Below, piece by piece: positions 16,415-25,224 of a DNA stretch of 51,575 bases (within the stretch, counting starts at the first letter, position 1; every line of letters begins with the position of its first letter). Made by a program: the position numbers and the translations under genes. Where the stretch lies: assembly GCA_900768245.1 (NCBI GenBank), contig CAAGCE010000130.1, forward strand, positions 1 through 51,575. Direction: 5' to 3'. The notes beneath the pieces were generated by a model, which was not told the DNA's origin, ran no database searches, and was given only the letters and a program-made list of their open reading frames with translations. Origin of the DNA: Oscillospiraceae bacterium (GTDB lineage Bacteria; Bacillota; Clostridia; Oscillospirales; Ruminococcaceae).

Positions 16415-17947
16415 ATGGTTCACCAGATGGTTATCGTCCTCGATTTCGGCGGACAGTACAACCAGCTCATCGCAAGACGTGTCAGAGAATGCGGCGTTTA
16501 CTGTGAAGTAAAGTCCTATAAGACATCTCTTGAAGAGCTCAAAGCCCTTGACCCTATGGGTATTATCTTCACAGGCGGTCCCAACAGCGTTTACGATGAA
16601 AAATCTCCGCATATTTACAACGAAATTTTCGAGCTTGGCATTCCGATACTCGGTATCTGCTACGGCTGTCAGCTTATGGCATATTCACTCGGCGGAAAGG
16701 TTTCTACCTGCATCACCTCCGAATACGGCAAGACCGAAACCGAATATGATACATCATCTCTCCTTTTTGACGGACTTTCCGACAAGAACATCTCATGGAT
16801 GAGCCATACCGACTATATTGAAAAAGCTCCCGAGGGCTTCAGGATCGTTGCCCACACAGAAAACTGCCCATGCGCAGCTATGGAAAACAAGGAACGCAAG
16901 CTTTACGGCATACAGTTCCACCCCGAAGTTAATCATACTGTTGACGGCACAAAAATGCTCCATAACTTCCTTTATAAAGTATGCGGCTGTGCAGGCGACT
17001 GGACAATGGGCGACTATGCCAAAACAGCTATCGCAAATATCCGTGAAAAGGTCGGCGACGGAAAGGTGCTTCTTGCACTTTCAGGCGGTGTTGACAGCTC
17101 TGTTGCGGCAGCACTTCTTGCCAAGGCAGTAGGAAACAAACTTACCTGTATTTTTGTTGACCACGGCTTTATGCGCAAAAACGAGGGCGACGAAGTTGAA
17201 GATGCTTTCAAGGGCTGGGGACTTAACTTTATCCGTGTAAACGCCAAGGAACAGTTTATGTCCAAAATGAGAGGCGTTTCCGACCCTGAAACAAAGCGTA
17301 AAATAATCGGCGAAGAATTTATCCGTGTATTTGAGCAGGAAGCAAAGAAGATCGGTGCGGTAGACTTTCTTGTTCAGGGTACTATCTACCCTGACATTAT
17401 CGAAAGCGGCACAGGTGACGCTGCTGTTATCAAATCACATCATAACGTAGGCGGACTTCCCGACTATGTTGATTTCAAGGAGATAATCGAACCTCTCCGT
17501 ATGCTTTTCAAGGACGAAGTAAGAGCACTCGGACGTGAGCTTGGACTTTCACCTGTGCTTGTAAACCGTCAGCCGTTCCCGGGACCGGGACTTGCTATCC
17601 GTATCATCGGTGAAATAACAGATGAAAAGCTTGAGATCCTTCAGGACGCAGACTGGATATTCCGTGATGAGATCGCAAAGGCAGGCTGGGATTCAAAGAT
17701 CAGCCAGTATTTCGCAGTTCTCACAAATATGCGTTCAGTAGGCGTAATGGGTGATGGCAGAACTTACGATTACACACTTGCATTAAGAGGTGTTACAACC
17801 ACCGACTTTATGACCGCAGATTTCGCAAGAATACCATACGAGGTACTTGAAAAGATCTCCGCAAGGATCATAAACGAGGTCAAATCCGTCAACAGAGTTG
17901 TGTACGACATCACCACAAAGCCGCCTGCAACTATTGAGTGGGAATAA
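16415..17947 (+). CDS. guaA: GMP synthase (glutamine-hydrolysing)
   Basis: Converts XMP to GMP using glutamine and ATP, the last step of guanine nucleotide synthesis. The 510 residues hold an N-terminal class I glutamine amidotransferase domain with the nucleophile in GICYGCQLM and His/Glu in GIQFHPEV. The ATP pyrophosphatase domain follows with P-loop LALSGGVDSSV, and then the dimerisation domain (RQPFPGPGLAIRIIGE) ending in TTKPPATIEWE as is standard. Transcribed alone, with a strong terminator 14 bp after the stop. Confidence 0.98.
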   Translation: MVHQMVIVLDFGGQYNQLIARRVRECGVYCEVKSYKTSLEELKALDPMGIIFTGGPNSVYDEKSPHIYNEIFELGIPILGICYGCQLMAYSLGGKVSTCITSEYGKTETEYDTSSLLFDGLSDKNISWMSHTDYIEKAPEGFRIVAHTENCPCAAMENKERKLYGIQFHPEVNHTVDGTKMLHNFLYKVCGCAGDWTMGDYAKTAIANIREKVGDGKVLLALSGGVDSSVAAALLAKAVGNKLTCIFVDHGFMRKNEGDEVEDAFKGWGLNFIRVNAKEQFMSKMRGVSDPETKRKIIGEEFIRVFEQEAKKIGAVDFLVQGTIYPDIIESGTGDAAVIKSHHNVGGLPDYVDFKEIIEPLRMLFKDEVRALGRELGLSPVLVNRQPFPGPGLAIRIIGEITDEKLEILQDADWIFRDEIAKAGWDSKISQYFAVLTNMRSVGVMGDGRTYDYTLALRGVTTTDFMTADFARIPYEVLEKISARIINEVKSVNRVVYDITTKPPATIEWE

Positions 17948-17960
17948 TAAAAATCACAAG

Positions 17961-17998
17961 TATCGCCAAGACAGTTCACCTGTCTTGGCGATATTTTT
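17961..17998 (+). terminator. Rho-independent terminator of guaA
   Basis: TATCGCCAAGACAG and CTGTCTTGGCGATA form a perfect 14-bp stem with loop TTCAC, followed by TTTTTAT. Confidence 0.95.
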
Positions 17999-18015
17999 AT
18001 AACATTTCAAACCCG

Positions 18016-18044
18016 TTGACATTTTATTGCATATGTGCTAAACT
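18016..18044 (+). promoter_or_regulatory. Probable sigma-A promoter for the acetyltransferase gene
   Basis: TTGACA (18016-18021), a 17-base spacer, then TAAACT (18039-18044). An AAGCTG..CAGCTT hairpin follows at about 18046-18062. Confidence 0.6.
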
Positions 18045-18208
18045 GAAGCTGTAATTCAGCTTTATGCTGATTACGATCATATTTCAAGGAGAGTATTTTT
18101 TGAAAAATTACAACACAACGGAGATTGCAGCGTAAACGGAAGGTTTGCGAATACGATCTTACACAAACCTCCCGTATTGACGGTCACCAATTTTCAGGAG
18201 GAAAAACA

Positions 18209-18865
18209 ATGAATAAAAATGACTATATCATCCGTTTGGAAAACGAAAGCGATTATTTTACAGTTGAAAACATTACAAGAGAGGCATTCTGGAACATTAA
18301 TGTCCCCGGCTGCAGCGAACATTATTTTGTACACGTTATGAGAAGCCACAAGGACTTTATCCCGCAGCTTAATTTTGTTATCGAAGCTGACGGCAAGGTC
18401 ATCGGCAGCGTTATGTATACAAAAACAAAGCTCATTGACGAAAACGGCAGCGAAAAGCAGTCTATCACCTTCGGACCTGTATCAATACACCCCGACTATC
18501 AGCGAAAAGGTTACGGCAAAGCCCTGCTGGAATATTCATTTGAAAAAGCCCGTGAGCTTGGCTATGACGTAATTGTTATCTTCGGAAATCCCGATAACTA
18601 TGTTGCAAGAGGCTTTAAAAGCTGTCAAAAATATAACATATGTCTTGAGGGCGGAGTTTACCCAACTGCAATGCTTGTTAAAGAGCTTAAAGAGGGCGCA
18701 CTTGATATGAGAAGGTGGTTTTTCTGCGAAAGCAGTGCCTCCGAACCGTGTAATGACAGCGATGCCGTGGAAAAATTTGATGCTCTGTTCCCTGCCAAAA
18801 AGAAAAAATGGCAGCCAAGTCAGGAGGAATTTTATATCCACAGCCACTCGGCTGTAATATGGTAA
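18209..18865 (+). CDS. GNAT family N-acetyltransferase
   Basis: A 218-residue acetyl-CoA-dependent acetyltransferase. The acetyl-CoA loop is visible as GPVSIHPDYQRKGYGKALLEY (about residues 94-114), after VIEADGKVIGSVMYT. The remainder (IVIFGNPDNYVARGFKSCQ) resembles the predicted N-acetyltransferase group YhbS. Substrate unknown. The ATG at 18209 follows AGGAGG; the reading frame continues upstream but has no ribosome site there. The flavoprotein gene follows by 15 bp, making an operon. Confidence 0.85.
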   Translation: MNKNDYIIRLENESDYFTVENITREAFWNINVPGCSEHYFVHVMRSHKDFIPQLNFVIEADGKVIGSVMYTKTKLIDENGSEKQSITFGPVSIHPDYQRKGYGKALLEYSFEKARELGYDVIVIFGNPDNYVARGFKSCQKYNICLEGGVYPTAMLVKELKEGALDMRRWFFCESSASEPCNDSDAVEKFDALFPAKKKKWQPSQEEFYIHSHSAVIW

Positions 18866-18880
18866 GATCAGGAGTAAATT

Positions 18881-19357
18881 ATGTTCAGAAAAATGAGAAG
18901 ATTCAAGCAGCAGCTTACATTGGAAGAGTGCGTAAACATATTAAAAAATGAGCCGAGGGGCGTATTGTCGGTGATCGGCGACGACGGCTATCCGTACGGT
19001 GTTCCGCTGGACCATTGGTACTGCGAAGAGGACGGCAAGCTCTACTTCCACGGTGCAAAAGAGGGTCACAAGGTCGACGCCATAAAAAACTGCAACAAGG
19101 TTTCCTACTGCGTCTATAACCGAGGCTTCCGCAAGGCAGGCGAATTGGCGCTCAACATCAGCAGCGTCATTGTTTTCGGCAGGATACGTCCCGTTGAAGA
19201 TATGGAAAAAACCGAAAAGATATGCCGCAGCCTTTGCAGCAAATTCACCGACGACGAAACCTATATCGAGAACGAAATAAGCGGCGGTCTGTCAAGAGTT
19301 CTTTGTCTTGAACTCACGCCTGAGCACATCACCGGTAAGCTTGTCAAGGAATCTTAA
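18881..19357 (+). CDS. Pyridoxamine 5'-phosphate oxidase-like flavoprotein (NimA-like)
   Basis: A 158-residue split-barrel flavin-binding protein. MRRFKQQLTLEEC, the GVLSVIGDDGYPYGVPLDHWY strand pair, LYFHGAKEGHKVDAI and KVSYCVYN are the pattern of the 5-nitroimidazole-reductase-related group of pyridoxamine-phosphate-oxidase-like proteins. Physiological substrate is unknown; nitroimidazole reduction is only a family association. It is cotranscribed with the acetyltransferase. Confidence 0.85.
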   Translation: MFRKMRRFKQQLTLEECVNILKNEPRGVLSVIGDDGYPYGVPLDHWYCEEDGKLYFHGAKEGHKVDAIKNCNKVSYCVYNRGFRKAGELALNISSVIVFGRIRPVEDMEKTEKICRSLCSKFTDDETYIENEISGGLSRVLCLELTPEHITGKLVKES

Positions 19358-19494
19358 TTTTTTATTTTTTTTGGAACTCACCTTTTGCTTGATTAGTCGG
19401 CAATGCAAGGCTTAAGGCAAAACAGCAATGTTCCCTGCTAAGGGCATTGTAACCGCACCAAAGCAAAACTCCCCCTACTTTTATTGTAAAACTA

Positions 19495-19534
19495 AAGATC
19501 CCGAACAAATCATCATAGTTTGTTCGGGATCTTT
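19495..19534. terminator. Bidirectional terminator
   Basis: AAAGATCCCGAACAAA and TTTGTTCGGGATCTTT form a long stem with a 9-base loop, with T-rich sequence on both sides. It lies between the convergent flavoprotein gene and mgtE. Confidence 0.9.
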
Positions 19535-19542
19535 ATATCATA

Positions 19543-20895
19543 TCAGAAATTTAAAATTCTTGAAGCAATTGCAAAGTAAACAAGGAGCGAGAGTGCATCG
19601 ACAATAGTTGTGATAAACGGACTTGCCATAACGGCAGGGTCAAAGCCTATTTTCTTTGCAAGCATAGGAAGTGTACAGCCAACAAGCTTTGCAATGACGA
19701 TAACAAAGAAGATAGTTATTGCAACTACGGCAGCAATGCTTGCACCCTTCTGGTCGATAAAAATTACTTTTACAAATACAACAGCTGCAATGGTAGCGGC
19801 ACAAAGAATACCTACACGCAGTTCTTTCCACATTACCTTGAAAATATCACGGAAATGTATCTCATTCAGCGACAGACCACGGATAATGGTAACAGATGCC
19901 TGACCGCCTGAGTTTCCGCCCGTATCCATAAGCATCGGGATAAAGATAGTAAGTGCGGGAACAACGCTGAGAGCGTCCTCAAACTTGGAAAGTATCATTC
20001 CGGTAAAGGTAGCCGATACCATAAGGAGTATCAGCCAAGGGATACGCTGCTTCCATATCTGCAATATGCTCTGTTTCATATACGGTCTGTCAGACGGGAG
20101 CATAGCCGCCATCTTTTCAATATCCTCAGTATCCTCATCTCGGATAACGTCCATAGCATCGTCGAATGTTACGATACCGACAAGTCGGTTATCGCCGTCA
20201 ACAACAGGGATAGCGGCAAGGTCGTATTTTGAAAGCATCTGAGCGGCAGTTTCCTGGTCATCATGGGTATTTACGCTTATAACGTTGGTTTCCATAATAT
20301 CCTCGATATGCGTTTCATAATCGGCAACAAGCATATCAAGCACCGTTACAACGCCAAGCAAACGGCGGTTTTCGGTAACATAACAAGTATAGACCGTTTC
20401 CTTTACAAGTCCTATACGTCTTATCTGATCGAAAGCTTCCTTAACGGTGGAATCTTTTTTGAGGTAAACAAATTCGGTAGTCATGACCGAACCGGCACTG
20501 TCCTTAGGGTAATTAAGCAGCTGATTTATCTGCTTTCTTGTGTCGGCATCGGTATTTTTCAGGATCCTTGAAACCACGTTTGCAGGCATTTCCTCAATGA
20601 TGTCTACCGTATCATCAATATAAAGCTCATCAATGACATCACGAAGCTCCTTATCGGAAAATGCATTGATAAGCACTCTCTGCATAGCGCTGTCCATATA
20701 GGTAAAAACATCTGCCGCCATTTCCTTTGGCAGGATACGGTAAAGCAAGGTGAGTTCACGTTCGCCGAATTCATCGACCTCGTCCATTTCCTCAACGAGA
20801 TATGCAATATCGGCAGGGTTCATTTCCTGAAGTTCTTTTTTCAGCTGAGCAAATTTTTTCTCTTGCAGAAGCTGAACAGCATATTCTTTTTCCAT
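19543..20895 (-). CDS. mgtE: Magnesium transporter MgtE
   Basis: A 450-residue Mg2+ channel/transporter of the inner membrane. The N-terminal superhelical domain (about 1-125, LVEEMDEVDEFGERELTLLYRILPKEMAADVF) is followed by two CBS domains (about 130-250). A five-helix pore domain comes next (about 280-450), with the conserved PALTIFIPMLMDTGGNSGGQAS segment. In the family, Mg2+ binding between the N and CBS domains closes the pore. The ATG follows AGGAGG. The 5' leader has paired segments that could hide or expose this ribosome site. Confidence 0.96.
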   Translation of the reverse strand: MEKEYAVQLLQEKKFAQLKKELQEMNPADIAYLVEEMDEVDEFGERELTLLYRILPKEMAADVFTYMDSAMQRVLINAFSDKELRDVIDELYIDDTVDIIEEMPANVVSRILKNTDADTRKQINQLLNYPKDSAGSVMTTEFVYLKKDSTVKEAFDQIRRIGLVKETVYTCYVTENRRLLGVVTVLDMLVADYETHIEDIMETNVISVNTHDDQETAAQMLSKYDLAAIPVVDGDNRLVGIVTFDDAMDVIRDEDTEDIEKMAAMLPSDRPYMKQSILQIWKQRIPWLILLMVSATFTGMILSKFEDALSVVPALTIFIPMLMDTGGNSGGQASVTIIRGLSLNEIHFRDIFKVMWKELRVGILCAATIAAVVFVKVIFIDQKGASIAAVVAITIFFVIVIAKLVGCTLPMLAKKIGFDPAVMASPFITTIVDALSLLVYFAIASRILNF

Positions 20896-21035
20896 GGCTT
20901 TTCCTCCTACTTTTAGTTAAAAAATGGGAGGTATAAAACACAAAAAGGGCTATGAAACGGACGCAGAATACACAGTCATTCCACAGCCGCAACTTCGGGG
21001 TTTTATACCGTTATTTCCCGCGTCCATTTTTTTCA
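20896..21035 (-). promoter_or_regulatory. Structured mgtE leader, candidate regulatory RNA
   Basis: Four complementary segments are interleaved: GGTATAAAAC (20930-20939) with GTTTTATACC (21000-21009), and GGACGC (20959-20964) with GCGTCC (21020-21025). This gives a pseudoknot or two exclusive folds. On the minus strand CCTCC (revcomp of 20926-20930) overlaps the end of the first stem and is complementary to the AGGAGG of mgtE (revcomp of 20903-20908). I do not recognise the M-box Mg2+ riboswitch consensus. A role in control of mgtE is inference from structure and position. Confidence 0.55.
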
Positions 21036-21173
21036 CTCCTTTAAAATCAAGATAAAGTGAGCATAAAATTGCTCAACCTTATAAATTATACACTTTTAAG
21101 AACGGAATGTCAATTTGTTTTTTCTGTAAAAAAGCAACTTTAACGATAATTTAACTTTTTGATGCAAAACACA

Positions 21174-21212
21174 AAGCCGCCGCAGACCAAATGACCTGCG
21201 GCGGCTTTGTTA
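21174..21212. terminator. Terminator hairpin between hsp20 and mgtE leader
   Basis: AAAGCCGCCGCAG and CTGCGGCGGCTTT form a 13-bp stem. T-rich sequence follows on both strands. It lies just beyond the hsp20 stop and would end hsp20 transcription. Confidence 0.85.
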
Positions 21213-21239
21213 TTTATTTAAAGGGGGTATGAAGGTGGT

Positions 21240-21677
21240 TTACTTTATTTCAAGACGACGTGCAGCGGGTGTGTCCTCGGCTTTTTTCGGGAGCGTCATG
21301 ATAAGCACACCGTTCTTGTATTCAGCTTCGATCTTATCGGTATTGACTTCGGAAATATCAAAGCTTCTGCGGTATGAACCATAGTTACGTTCACGGTGGA
21401 TATACTTACCGCTCTTCGTCTTGTCTGTATCGTCGTTTTCTACGCTGTGTTCAGCGGAAATTGTAAGGTAGTTGCCATTTATATCAATATTGATGTCCTC
21501 TTTCTCAAATCCCGGGAGTTCGGTTTCAACAATATACTTGTCGTTTTCTTCTTTTATATCAGTCTTGCAGGCTGCTGTCGGTAACTTTCCGCCGAAGAAA
21601 TCTTTTTCAAAATCATGGAATGCATCGAAGATGCTGTAATTGTTATTGTTCTTTTCATAAGGTGTAAGTCCATACAT
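21240..21677 (-). CDS. Hsp20/alpha-crystallin family small heat shock protein
   Basis: A 145-residue holdase chaperone that binds unfolding proteins without ATP. After an N-terminal arm (YGLTPYEKNN, DAFHDFEKDFFG) the alpha-crystallin domain runs from about residue 40 to the end: VETELPGFEKEDINIDINGNYLTISAEH, then RSFDISEVNTDKIEAEYKNGVLIMTLPK. A short C-terminal extension follows, without a clear I-x-I motif. AGGAGG precedes the ATG. The promoter region about 215-265 bp upstream holds CIRCE-type sites, so it likely belongs with htpG in an HrcA regulon. Confidence 0.93.
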   Translation of the reverse strand: MYGLTPYEKNNNNYSIFDAFHDFEKDFFGGKLPTAACKTDIKEENDKYIVETELPGFEKEDINIDINGNYLTISAEHSVENDDTDKTKSGKYIHRERNYGSYRRSFDISEVNTDKIEAEYKNGVLIMTLPKKAEDTPAARRLEIK

Positions 21678-21892
21678 AAAAATTCCTCCTTAACGGTTTT
21701 TGTCCATTCTCTGGACGGATGCCGTATTAAATGGTTTGTTTTTTATTGAGCTACATTTTTCATACACATTGGAAACACCGCTTTCTGTTTTTCTTTTTTG
21801 TCTCTTTATTTTGTCTCTTTTTCTTTCAACGACTATATAATACTGCCCTTGTTTGTGCATATTATGTTTGTTTTGTGAAAATTAGATGAAAA

Positions 21893-21942
21893 TTAGCACT
21901 CTTTATATTAGATTGCTAACAAAGTTATGACGAGAGTGCTAA
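21893..21942 (-). promoter_or_regulatory. CIRCE-type operator cluster upstream of hsp20
   Basis: TTAGCACTC (21893-21901), 9-base spacer, GATTGCTAA (21911-21919): CIRCE geometry with one perfect arm and one arm with two mismatches. A perfect GAGTGCTAA arm lies at 21934-21942. Two HrcA-like half-site pairings therefore overlap, as at htpG. The distance of about 215 bp to the start codon implies a long leader. Confidence 0.75.
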
Positions 21943-21968
21943 TCAAGGTATAGAGATTTTGCTATACC

Positions 21969-22037
21969 TGCGGCGCGGGTACTATCTTTAGATTTGCACG
22001 ATATTCGGGCGCGTCCCCCAAAAAAATATGTAAAAAA
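21969..22037 (+). repeat. GC-palindrome with A-rich tail, copy B1
   Basis: GCGGCGCGGGTACTAT, then GGGCGCGTCC about 32 bp later and an A-rich tail AAAAAAATATGTAAAAAATA. Same layout as the A copies but with a GGCGCG core. Two more B copies lie at 33646 and 44339. Confidence 0.7.
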
Positions 22038-22077
22038 TAAAGCTGCCCGACGATCATTGCACCATCGGGCAGCTTTC
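22031..22077 (-). terminator. Terminator of the solute-binding protein gene
   Basis: AAAGCTGCCCGA and TCGGGCAGCTTT form a 12-bp stem; on the minus strand TATTTTTTAC follows. Confidence 0.9.
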
Positions 22078-22097
22078 ATTTATTTATTCCGTTTTGT

Positions 22098-23903
22098 TTA
22101 TCTAACCTGATCTTCGAGAGAATGTCTGATAGATGCTTCATTTTCACACCATGCAAGGCACTGTCCGTCAGGATCGTATTCTTTGCACTTCTGTGTCATT
22201 TCTGCAACGATCTTATCAAATTCTTCATCGCTTGAAGCGTAGATCGCCTGCCATGAGTAATTTACGATCACGCTTGCAACCTGCTCCCAGATGATCTTGA
22301 GGTCATCGCTTCTATCGGATTCTGTGTAAGATGTTGCGAGAGATACCTTATAGTTTACTGTGTTCATATATTCCTGTGAATTATATGCGCCTGAGAAATC
22401 TCTCCAGTCCATAAGAATATCATATGTTGCATCGGAACGTCTGCTCTTCCAGTTATCAGCGTTGTATGTTTCGCCGTTTGAATCCGGGTTGGAAGCGTCC
22501 TTTGACCATGTTGTGTTGTTAGCCTGGAATGTACCTTCGTTGAATGAGATTCCGCCCCATTCGTCAGGCATAATTGTACCCTTTCTGTCCTTGAATGCCT
22601 GTTCGCCGAGGTCTGTGAGGCAGGAGTTGCCTTCTTCATCATAGTACCAGCATACATCCTTCGGACCATAGTTATATGTCATATATCCTTCAGGTGTTGC
22701 GAGGTAGTTGATGATCGCCATACAGAGTTCAGGGTATTCTGTGTTTGCGCCGATCGTCCAGATTCTGTTGCCGCCGAGAACGTTCATACCGTAGCAGAGA
22801 GGTGTTGCATCCTTAGGAACAACAGGGTACATTGCCTTGCCGGCATTAAGATGTTCTTCGCTGTTGTAAAGTGCAGAGCCTGCATAATCGAAGATAGAGA
22901 AGAAGATACCGCCGTTCTGAGCCTTTTCACTCATCTTATCGTATGTCTGTGTCATTGAGTTAGGGTCAACAAGTCCTGCCTGATAAAGCTTGTTGAAGAA
23001 CTTGAGGGACTGGAGGTATGGACCGTTTTCTTCAAGAGCGTCGTGGTAATCGCCTGTTTCAACGTCGTAAAGACCGAAGCCCATTTCATCATAGCCCCAG
23101 TAGCAGGTAGCAAATGCCTTAACGTACATTGCCATATTGCCGTCCCAGTCAGGCCACATTGATACTGCATATGTTTCGTTGCCGATCTCGTCTGTCGGAC
23201 AGATCTCCTTCATTGCAACGAATGTATTGAAGAGGTCGTCAATTGTATTAAGCTCAGGATAGCCAAGCTCCTTATAAAGATCCCAGCGAATATCCATTGT
23301 ATAGAAGAACGCTTCATGATCCTCAGGAGATGTTGCAACGTTATGACCGAAGCCGTATGTTGTATGACCTGCACCGATAGAATCGCTGAGGTTAGCATTG
23401 TTTTCAAGGGCATATGGCATATGCTCCTTTACATACGGACCGTAATCGGAAAGAATATCGTCTTCGTTCCAGTCGAAAAGCATACCTTCCTTAACGGCAC
23501 GCTGATAGTCGCTTCCGTTTGAACCGAAAACAACGATGTCGCCAAGATTGCCGGATTCCATTCTTGTATCGAATGCGCCGTCTGTATCAGGAATAATTGT
23601 CATTTCAACGTTGAATTCACGCTTCATAACTTCAGCAAACCAGCCTGTAAGCTTACCTGAATAGTTAGCAAGCTGGCTGTATACTGTAAGCTGGATCGTA
23701 TCATCGCCGTAAAGATCTGTAAGTGAAGGAACTTCACCGTCTGATGAATCAGCGGATTCTGTATCTGCACTGTCAGCTGCACTTGTGTCGGCTGAATCGG
23801 ATGAACCGTCGCTTGTTGTATTGCTTGATGAGTCGCCGCAGCCTGCCAAAGAAGCCATCAATGCAAGTGAAGTCAGACCTGCCAATACTTTTTTGAGTTT
23901 CAT
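22098..23903 (-). CDS. Extracellular solute-binding lipoprotein (family 1-like)
   Basis: A 601-residue ABC-importer binding protein with a lipoprotein signal (LALMASLAGCGDSS, Cys about residue 22) and a Ser/Asp/Thr-rich tether. The large two-lobed body (QLTVYSQLANYSG onward) resembles oligosaccharide-binding proteins; many Trp/Tyr residues suit a sugar ligand. No permease or ATPase gene is adjacent, so its transporter partners must be encoded elsewhere. It lies 71 bp downstream of the anchored surface-protein gene in the same direction. Ligand unknown. Confidence 0.85.
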   Translation of the reverse strand: MKLKKVLAGLTSLALMASLAGCGDSSSNTTSDGSSDSADTSAADSADTESADSSDGEVPSLTDLYGDDTIQLTVYSQLANYSGKLTGWFAEVMKREFNVEMTIIPDTDGAFDTRMESGNLGDIVVFGSNGSDYQRAVKEGMLFDWNEDDILSDYGPYVKEHMPYALENNANLSDSIGAGHTTYGFGHNVATSPEDHEAFFYTMDIRWDLYKELGYPELNTIDDLFNTFVAMKEICPTDEIGNETYAVSMWPDWDGNMAMYVKAFATCYWGYDEMGFGLYDVETGDYHDALEENGPYLQSLKFFNKLYQAGLVDPNSMTQTYDKMSEKAQNGGIFFSIFDYAGSALYNSEEHLNAGKAMYPVVPKDATPLCYGMNVLGGNRIWTIGANTEYPELCMAIINYLATPEGYMTYNYGPKDVCWYYDEEGNSCLTDLGEQAFKDRKGTIMPDEWGGISFNEGTFQANNTTWSKDASNPDSNGETYNADNWKSRRSDATYDILMDWRDFSGAYNSQEYMNTVNYKVSLATSYTESDRSDDLKIIWEQVASVIVNYSWQAIYASSDEEFDKIVAEMTQKCKEYDPDGQCLAWCENEASIRHSLEDQVR

Positions 23904-23974
23904 ATCATCTCTCCTTATTATTTATTATGCAATGCCGCACATTTCTGTACGGCACCGCTGTTTATAATCTTTGA

Positions 23975-24865
23975 TTAGCCGTTTTTCTTCTTAAGAACAA
24001 CGAATACTACAACTGCTGCAACAACTACAACTGCTACGATAACAATGATAATAACAGGTGCGCTTGAAGAGCTTGAAGAATCTGCTGATGCTTCAACAGC
24101 TTCTGTTTCTGCGGCTGTTTCTTCAGCAGCTGCTTCTGTTTCTTCTACTGCTGCTTCTGTTTCTTCAACCTCTGCCTCTGTTGTTTCTTCAACAGCTGCT
24201 TCAGTTTCAGCCTCTGTTTCAGTTTCTGTTTCTGCCTCTGTTTCAGCAGCGGTTGTTTCAGCTTCAACGCCTGTGCCTGAAACTGTAAATTCAAGTTCGA
24301 TAGAATTTTCAGGCATCATATAGCCGAAAAGTCCGTCCTGCTTGCCGAGGTCATCGTTCCAGATGTTGATGCACATCGGGCTTACGTATTCCTTTTCATC
24401 AGGGCTGAGGTAAGCTTCATCGAATGTGTACTTTGTGCTGCCGTCGAGGATAACCTTAACGTCAGAAATTGAGATACCTGCATCAAGAGGAATATCTGTT
24501 GAAATGAAAAGAAGGTTAAGTGTTTCATCATCGCCGAAGTCAAAATCGGTTACGGATACTTTATATGTACCATCGCCTGTAATATCAGCATCTGTGAAAA
24601 CGCCGCCCTTGCTTACAGCTATATTGCCCGGATTTTCCCAGCCTGTGAGCTGGTCAAAGTATACCATACCGTCATCGGAAACCTGTCCCTGACCGTAGTT
24701 CGGTTCGTTCCAAGCATTTCTGAATGTGTAGCTTGCGGACTGAACGCCGATATATGCGTGATAGGAAACATCATCTGCATAAGCAGGTGTGGCAGCGAAA
24801 GCTGTTACATTGAGTGCAGCGAGTGCGGCAGCAGTAATTGCGCCGAAAATTTTGGATTTCTTCAT
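23975..24865 (-). CDS. Surface protein: beta-sandwich ectodomain, Glu/Thr/Ala linker, C-terminal membrane anchor
   Basis: A 296-residue exported protein of unknown function. A signal peptide (cleavage near AYADD, residue about 30) precedes an ectodomain of about 170 residues rich in aromatic and Asp residues (YHAYIGVQSASYTFRNAWNE, ITGDGTYKVSVTDFDFGDDE), which looks like a beta-sandwich and might bind carbohydrate. A low-complexity linker of alternating Glu, Thr and Ala (about 195-260) and a Ser run follow. One membrane helix (VIIIVIVAVVVVAAVVVFVV) and a KKKNG stop-transfer tail end the protein. The anchor plan is the same as in the GH44 enzyme. It precedes the solute-binding lipoprotein gene, suggesting joint work at the cell surface. 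Confidence 0.7.
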   Translation of the reverse strand: MKKSKIFGAITAAALAALNVTAFAATPAYADDVSYHAYIGVQSASYTFRNAWNEPNYGQGQVSDDGMVYFDQLTGWENPGNIAVSKGGVFTDADITGDGTYKVSVTDFDFGDDETLNLLFISTDIPLDAGISISDVKVILDGSTKYTFDEAYLSPDEKEYVSPMCINIWNDDLGKQDGLFGYMMPENSIELEFTVSGTGVEAETTAAETEAETETETEAETEAAVEETTEAEVEETEAAVEETEAAAEETAAETEAVEASADSSSSSSAPVIIIVIVAVVVVAAVVVFVVLKKKNG

Positions 24866-25224
24866 GATCTCATCTCTCCTAAAATAAATGTAAATGATTA
24901 CATTTTAATGTATATTCCCGTGAAAACGCATCCACGGTATAATTTTAATGCCGCACAATTACCTTAAAGCATAATTATGCAACATTACCAATACTAAGTT
25001 ACCATATAAACCGCAAACTGTCAATTATTATTTTTAACAAATATAGCTTTGACTTCTTATGTTATTGCACAAGCGAATAATACCGTTTTGTAAATAAAAT
25101 TTAAAGTATATGTTAAATGCATATTCTAAACGTTTGAAATTTTACTCTGTCAGAGTTTTGTTTGTGCAGTTTCAACAAAAGCACAATCAAGACAAATTAT
25201 GACATCAACCTGCTTAAACTGCCA
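24866..25224. other. AT-rich intergenic region, nothing definite
   Basis: About 360 bp between the surface-protein gene start and the HD-domain gene end. It must hold the promoter of the surface-protein gene on the minus strand, but I see no clear promoter pair, operator or repeat. Confidence 0.5.

Noticed and set aside
18101..18136. Possible short leader frame starting TTG before the acetyltransferase gene
   Set aside because: AAGGAGAG lies upstream, but the peptide has no repeated regulatory codons and a TTG start; the true gene has its own strong ribosome site.
24045..24323. Ser/Ala/Val-rich plus-strand frames opposite the surface protein
   Set aside because: They are mirror images of the Glu/Thr/Ala repeat linker on the other strand.
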